From: Clostridiales bacterium
GTDB taxonomy: Bacteria > Bacillota > Clostridia > Oscillospirales > Acutalibacteraceae
Direction: 5' to 3'
Assembly (NCBI GenBank): GCA_021202245.1
Contig: JAJQDK010000102.1
Location: 1-8,562 of the forward strand
DNA: 8,562 bases
Part shown: positions 6,731 to 8,562 of the stretch, piece after piece
Layout: each line of letters starts with the position of its first letter
Position numbering within the stretch: position 1 is the first letter of the stretch
Program-made: the position numbers and the translations under genes
Notes under the pieces: model-generated
The model's input: only the letters and a program-made list of their open reading frames with translations
Told to the model about the DNA's origin: nothing
The model's database searches: none

Positions 6731-6817
6731 CAGGGTATGTTGTTTGTTAGGAATTTATGCCGGTTTCTATAGTGATGAAACGACAAATTTATCGCACGTT
6801 CGCAGCGGTCTGCGGCG

Positions 6818-8074
6818 TTATTCGTAAAGGGGATATTTTTTGCAGATTTCCTCGACGCCGGCTCTTACCTTTTCCTTGCTGCCCTCATAATCGTTGAGCA
6901 CAAGGGTGATATACTCGGCAATCTTGTCCATATCGTCCTCTTTAAGTCCTCTTGTGGTCACTGCGGCAGTGCCGATTCTTACGCCGCTGGTAACAAACGG
7001 AGAGCGGGGCTCGCCGGGAATGGTGTTCTTGTTTACGGTGATGTAGCAGCCGTCAAGACGAGCTTCAAGCTCCTTGCCTGTAACATCGGTGTCACGCAAA
7101 TCCATAAGCAAAACGTGGTTGTCCGTGCCGCCCGAAACAAGCTTGCAGCCCCTCTTTAAAAGTCCGTCGGCAAGAGCCTTGCAGTTAGCGACAATCTGAG
7201 CGCCGTATTCCTTGAACTCCGGCTTTAACGCCTCGCCGAAGCACACGGCCTTTGCGGCTATTGTGTGCATAAGGGGTCCGCCCTGTGTGCCGGGGAAAAT
7301 GGCTTTGTCTATCTGCTTTGCAAATTCCTCTCTGCAAAGGATAAGACCGCCTCTGGGGCCTCTGAGGGTTTTGTGTGTTGTTGTGGTAACAAATTCGCAG
7401 TAAGGCACGGGGTTGGGATGAACGCCCGCTGCCACAAGACCCGCAATGTGCGCCATATCAACCATAAGGTAAGCGCCGACCTCGTCTGCGATTTCTCTGA
7501 ATTTTGCAAAGTCGATAATTCTGGGATATGCGGAAGCTCCGGCTACAATCAGCTTGGGCTTGCACTCCTTGGCTGTTTCAAGCACCTTATCGTAGTCAAT
7601 GCGGTGTGTTTCGGAATCTACGCCGTAGGAAACAAAGTTGAAGTATTTTCCCGAAATGTTTACGGGCGAGCCGTGAGTAAGGTGTCCGCCCTCGTTTAAA
7701 TTCATACCCATTACGGTATCGCCGGGCTCAAGCATTGCAAAATAAACTGCGGTGTTTGCCTGAGCGCCCGAGTGGGGCTGAACGTTTGTATGTTCCGCTC
7801 CGAAAAGCTCGCAGGCGCGCTGACGGGCAATTTCCTCAACCTCGTCCACACATTCGCAGCCGCCGTAATAGCGCTTGCCGGGATAGCCCTCGGCGTATTT
7901 GTTTGTAAGCAGACTGCCCATTGCCGCCATAACGGCGGGAGAAACGATATTTTCGCTTGCGATAAGCTCAAGGTTTCTGCGCTGTCTTTTAAGCTCCTTA
8001 GTCATTGCTTGACCCACAGCAGGGTCATAGCTGTTGAGATAATCAAGCGATTGAATGTTTGTTTTTTCACTCAT
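6818..8074 (-). CDS. glyA: Serine hydroxymethyltransferase
   Basis: This cytoplasmic PLP enzyme interconverts serine plus tetrahydrofolate with glycine plus 5,10-methylene-tetrahydrofolate, the main entry of one-carbon units. The 418-residue product is full length for the family. Visible landmarks are LELIASENI (36-43), the glycine-rich YPGKRYYGG (64-72), HSGAQAN (101-107), MVDMAHIAG with D206 and H209 near the cofactor, the PLP lysine K235 in TTTTHKTLRGPRGG, and SGVRIGTAA with substrate-carboxylate R366. No residue appears missing. The start ATG 8074 is preceded by an AAGGGG-type binding site. It lies 44 bp after dus with no clear terminator between, so the two may be co-transcribed, and a hairpin ends the unit at 6696-6730. 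No THF or glycine riboswitch is recognisable in the 44 bp leader. The identification is secure. Confidence 0.98.
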   Translation of the reverse strand: MSEKTNIQSLDYLNSYDPAVGQAMTKELKRQRRNLELIASENIVSPAVMAAMGSLLTNKYAEGYPGKRYYGGCECVDEVEEIARQRACELFGAEHTNVQPHSGAQANTAVYFAMLEPGDTVMGMNLNEGGHLTHGSPVNISGKYFNFVSYGVDSETHRIDYDKVLETAKECKPKLIVAGASAYPRIIDFAKFREIADEVGAYLMVDMAHIAGLVAAGVHPNPVPYCEFVTTTTHKTLRGPRGGLILCREEFAKQIDKAIFPGTQGGPLMHTIAAKAVCFGEALKPEFKEYGAQIVANCKALADGLLKRGCKLVSGGTDNHVLLMDLRDTDVTGKELEARLDGCYITVNKNTIPGEPRSPFVTSGVRIGTAAVTTRGLKEDDMDKIAEYITLVLNDYEGSKEKVRAGVEEICKKYPLYE

Positions 8075-8118
8075 TTTGAATTCCCCTTATCAGATTTTTA
8101 TTATTTCAAATAAGTACG

Positions 8119-8562
8119 TCATCCCATTGACAAAGCCTTTTGTCTGAGAGCATACAAATCTTCCGTTGTTGAAATTCTGCCGGCTTCGTTTCTGAGCTCG
8201 GCAGCGCCTCTTATTCCCTTAAAATAGCCTGTTACAAGCTTGCGTGCCTGAAGCAGCGCAGTATGCTCGCCCTTGTATGTAACCATAGCGTTTATATGCT
8301 CGAGCATAACGTCGAGCTTTTCCTCAAGAGCGGGAAAGTACAGCGGCTCTTCGGGATTTTTGAGATATGAATTTATTTGGGCAAACAGCCACGGGTTTCC
8401 GAGAGTTGCCCTGCCAATCATTACAAAATCGCAGCCGGTAATATCCATAACCTGCTTTGCCTTGGGGGCGGAATCAATATTGCCGTTTGGAATAACAGGA
8501 ATTTTGACCGATTGCTTTACGTTTTTGATTATATCGTAATCAACGGTCGGCTAGTAATACTG
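8119..8562 (-). CDS. dusB: tRNA-dihydrouridine synthase, 3' part, one in-frame TAG
   Basis: Only the C-terminal part (147 codons) lies in the window; the 5' end is cut off. Dus enzymes reduce uridine to dihydrouridine in the tRNA D-loop using FMN and NADPH. Visible are IPVIPNGNI and FVMIGRATLGNPWLF, which in the family bind the FMN phosphate, then the helical C-terminal domain with QARKLVTGYFKGIRGAAELR. The frame contains TAG at 8551-8553, just after QYY, which corresponds to the conserved RTR-x-x-(F/Y)Y segment; one base change would restore Ser, Leu, Lys, Glu or Gln. The open part therefore runs from 8550, and a gene finder would start at ATG 8448. The stop lies about ten bases from the end of the sequence, where quality is often low. 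Assignment to DusB rather than another Dus subgroup is based on overall similarity only. It ends in TGA, 44 bp before glyA. Confidence 0.85.

Noticed and set aside
8075..8118. Folate or glycine riboswitch before glyA
   Set aside because: The gap is only 44 bp, too short for either aptamer, and none of their conserved elements is visible.

Overview
This 8.6 kb stretch looks like a piece of a gut Firmicute chromosome, most likely Ruminococcus or a close relative in the Oscillospiraceae. The reasons are a starch-binding protein carrying a dockerin with 'TYIQK' repeats and Thr/Ala linkers, a neighbouring secreted alpha-amylase with a CBM26-like module, and clostridial-type housekeeping genes. The domain set resembles the amylosome (cell-surface starch-degrading complex) known from Ruminococcus bromii. 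The genus is an inference from domain style; no 16S or other marker is present.

All genes lie on the minus strand, so transcription runs from high to low coordinates. In that order they are: the 3' part of a tRNA-dihydrouridine synthase gene (dus, about 8562-8119); glyA, serine hydroxymethyltransferase (8074-6818), followed by a hairpin terminator; rarA/mgsA, an AAA+ replication-fork protein (6678-5404), interrupted by two in-frame TAG codons; an AT-rich 256 bp gap; a 729-residue secreted non-catalytic protein with two starch-binding modules, two Ig-like domains, a cohesin-like domain and a C-terminal dockerin (5147-2958); and, 34 bp further, a secreted GH13 alpha-amylase (2923-542) that ends at a strong hairpin. 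The last 540 bp (low coordinates) carry no gene. They hold an inverted pair of nested palindromic repeats, a diverged 52 bp direct repeat and a G-poor tract.

The starch-binding protein and the amylase look like a two-gene operon for starch capture and hydrolysis. The first can both bind starch and plug into a scaffold through its dockerin, and may itself dock other enzymes through its cohesin-like domain. The amylase has its own starch-binding module but no dockerin, so it is probably free or held only by starch.

The most puzzling observation is that three in-frame stop codons, all TAG, interrupt otherwise well-conserved housekeeping reading frames (two in rarA, one in dus), while the five genes present end in TAA or TGA. 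Base-calling or assembly error is the simplest explanation, but recoding or real gene decay can be tested. No tRNA, rRNA, CRISPR array, transposase or phage gene was seen.
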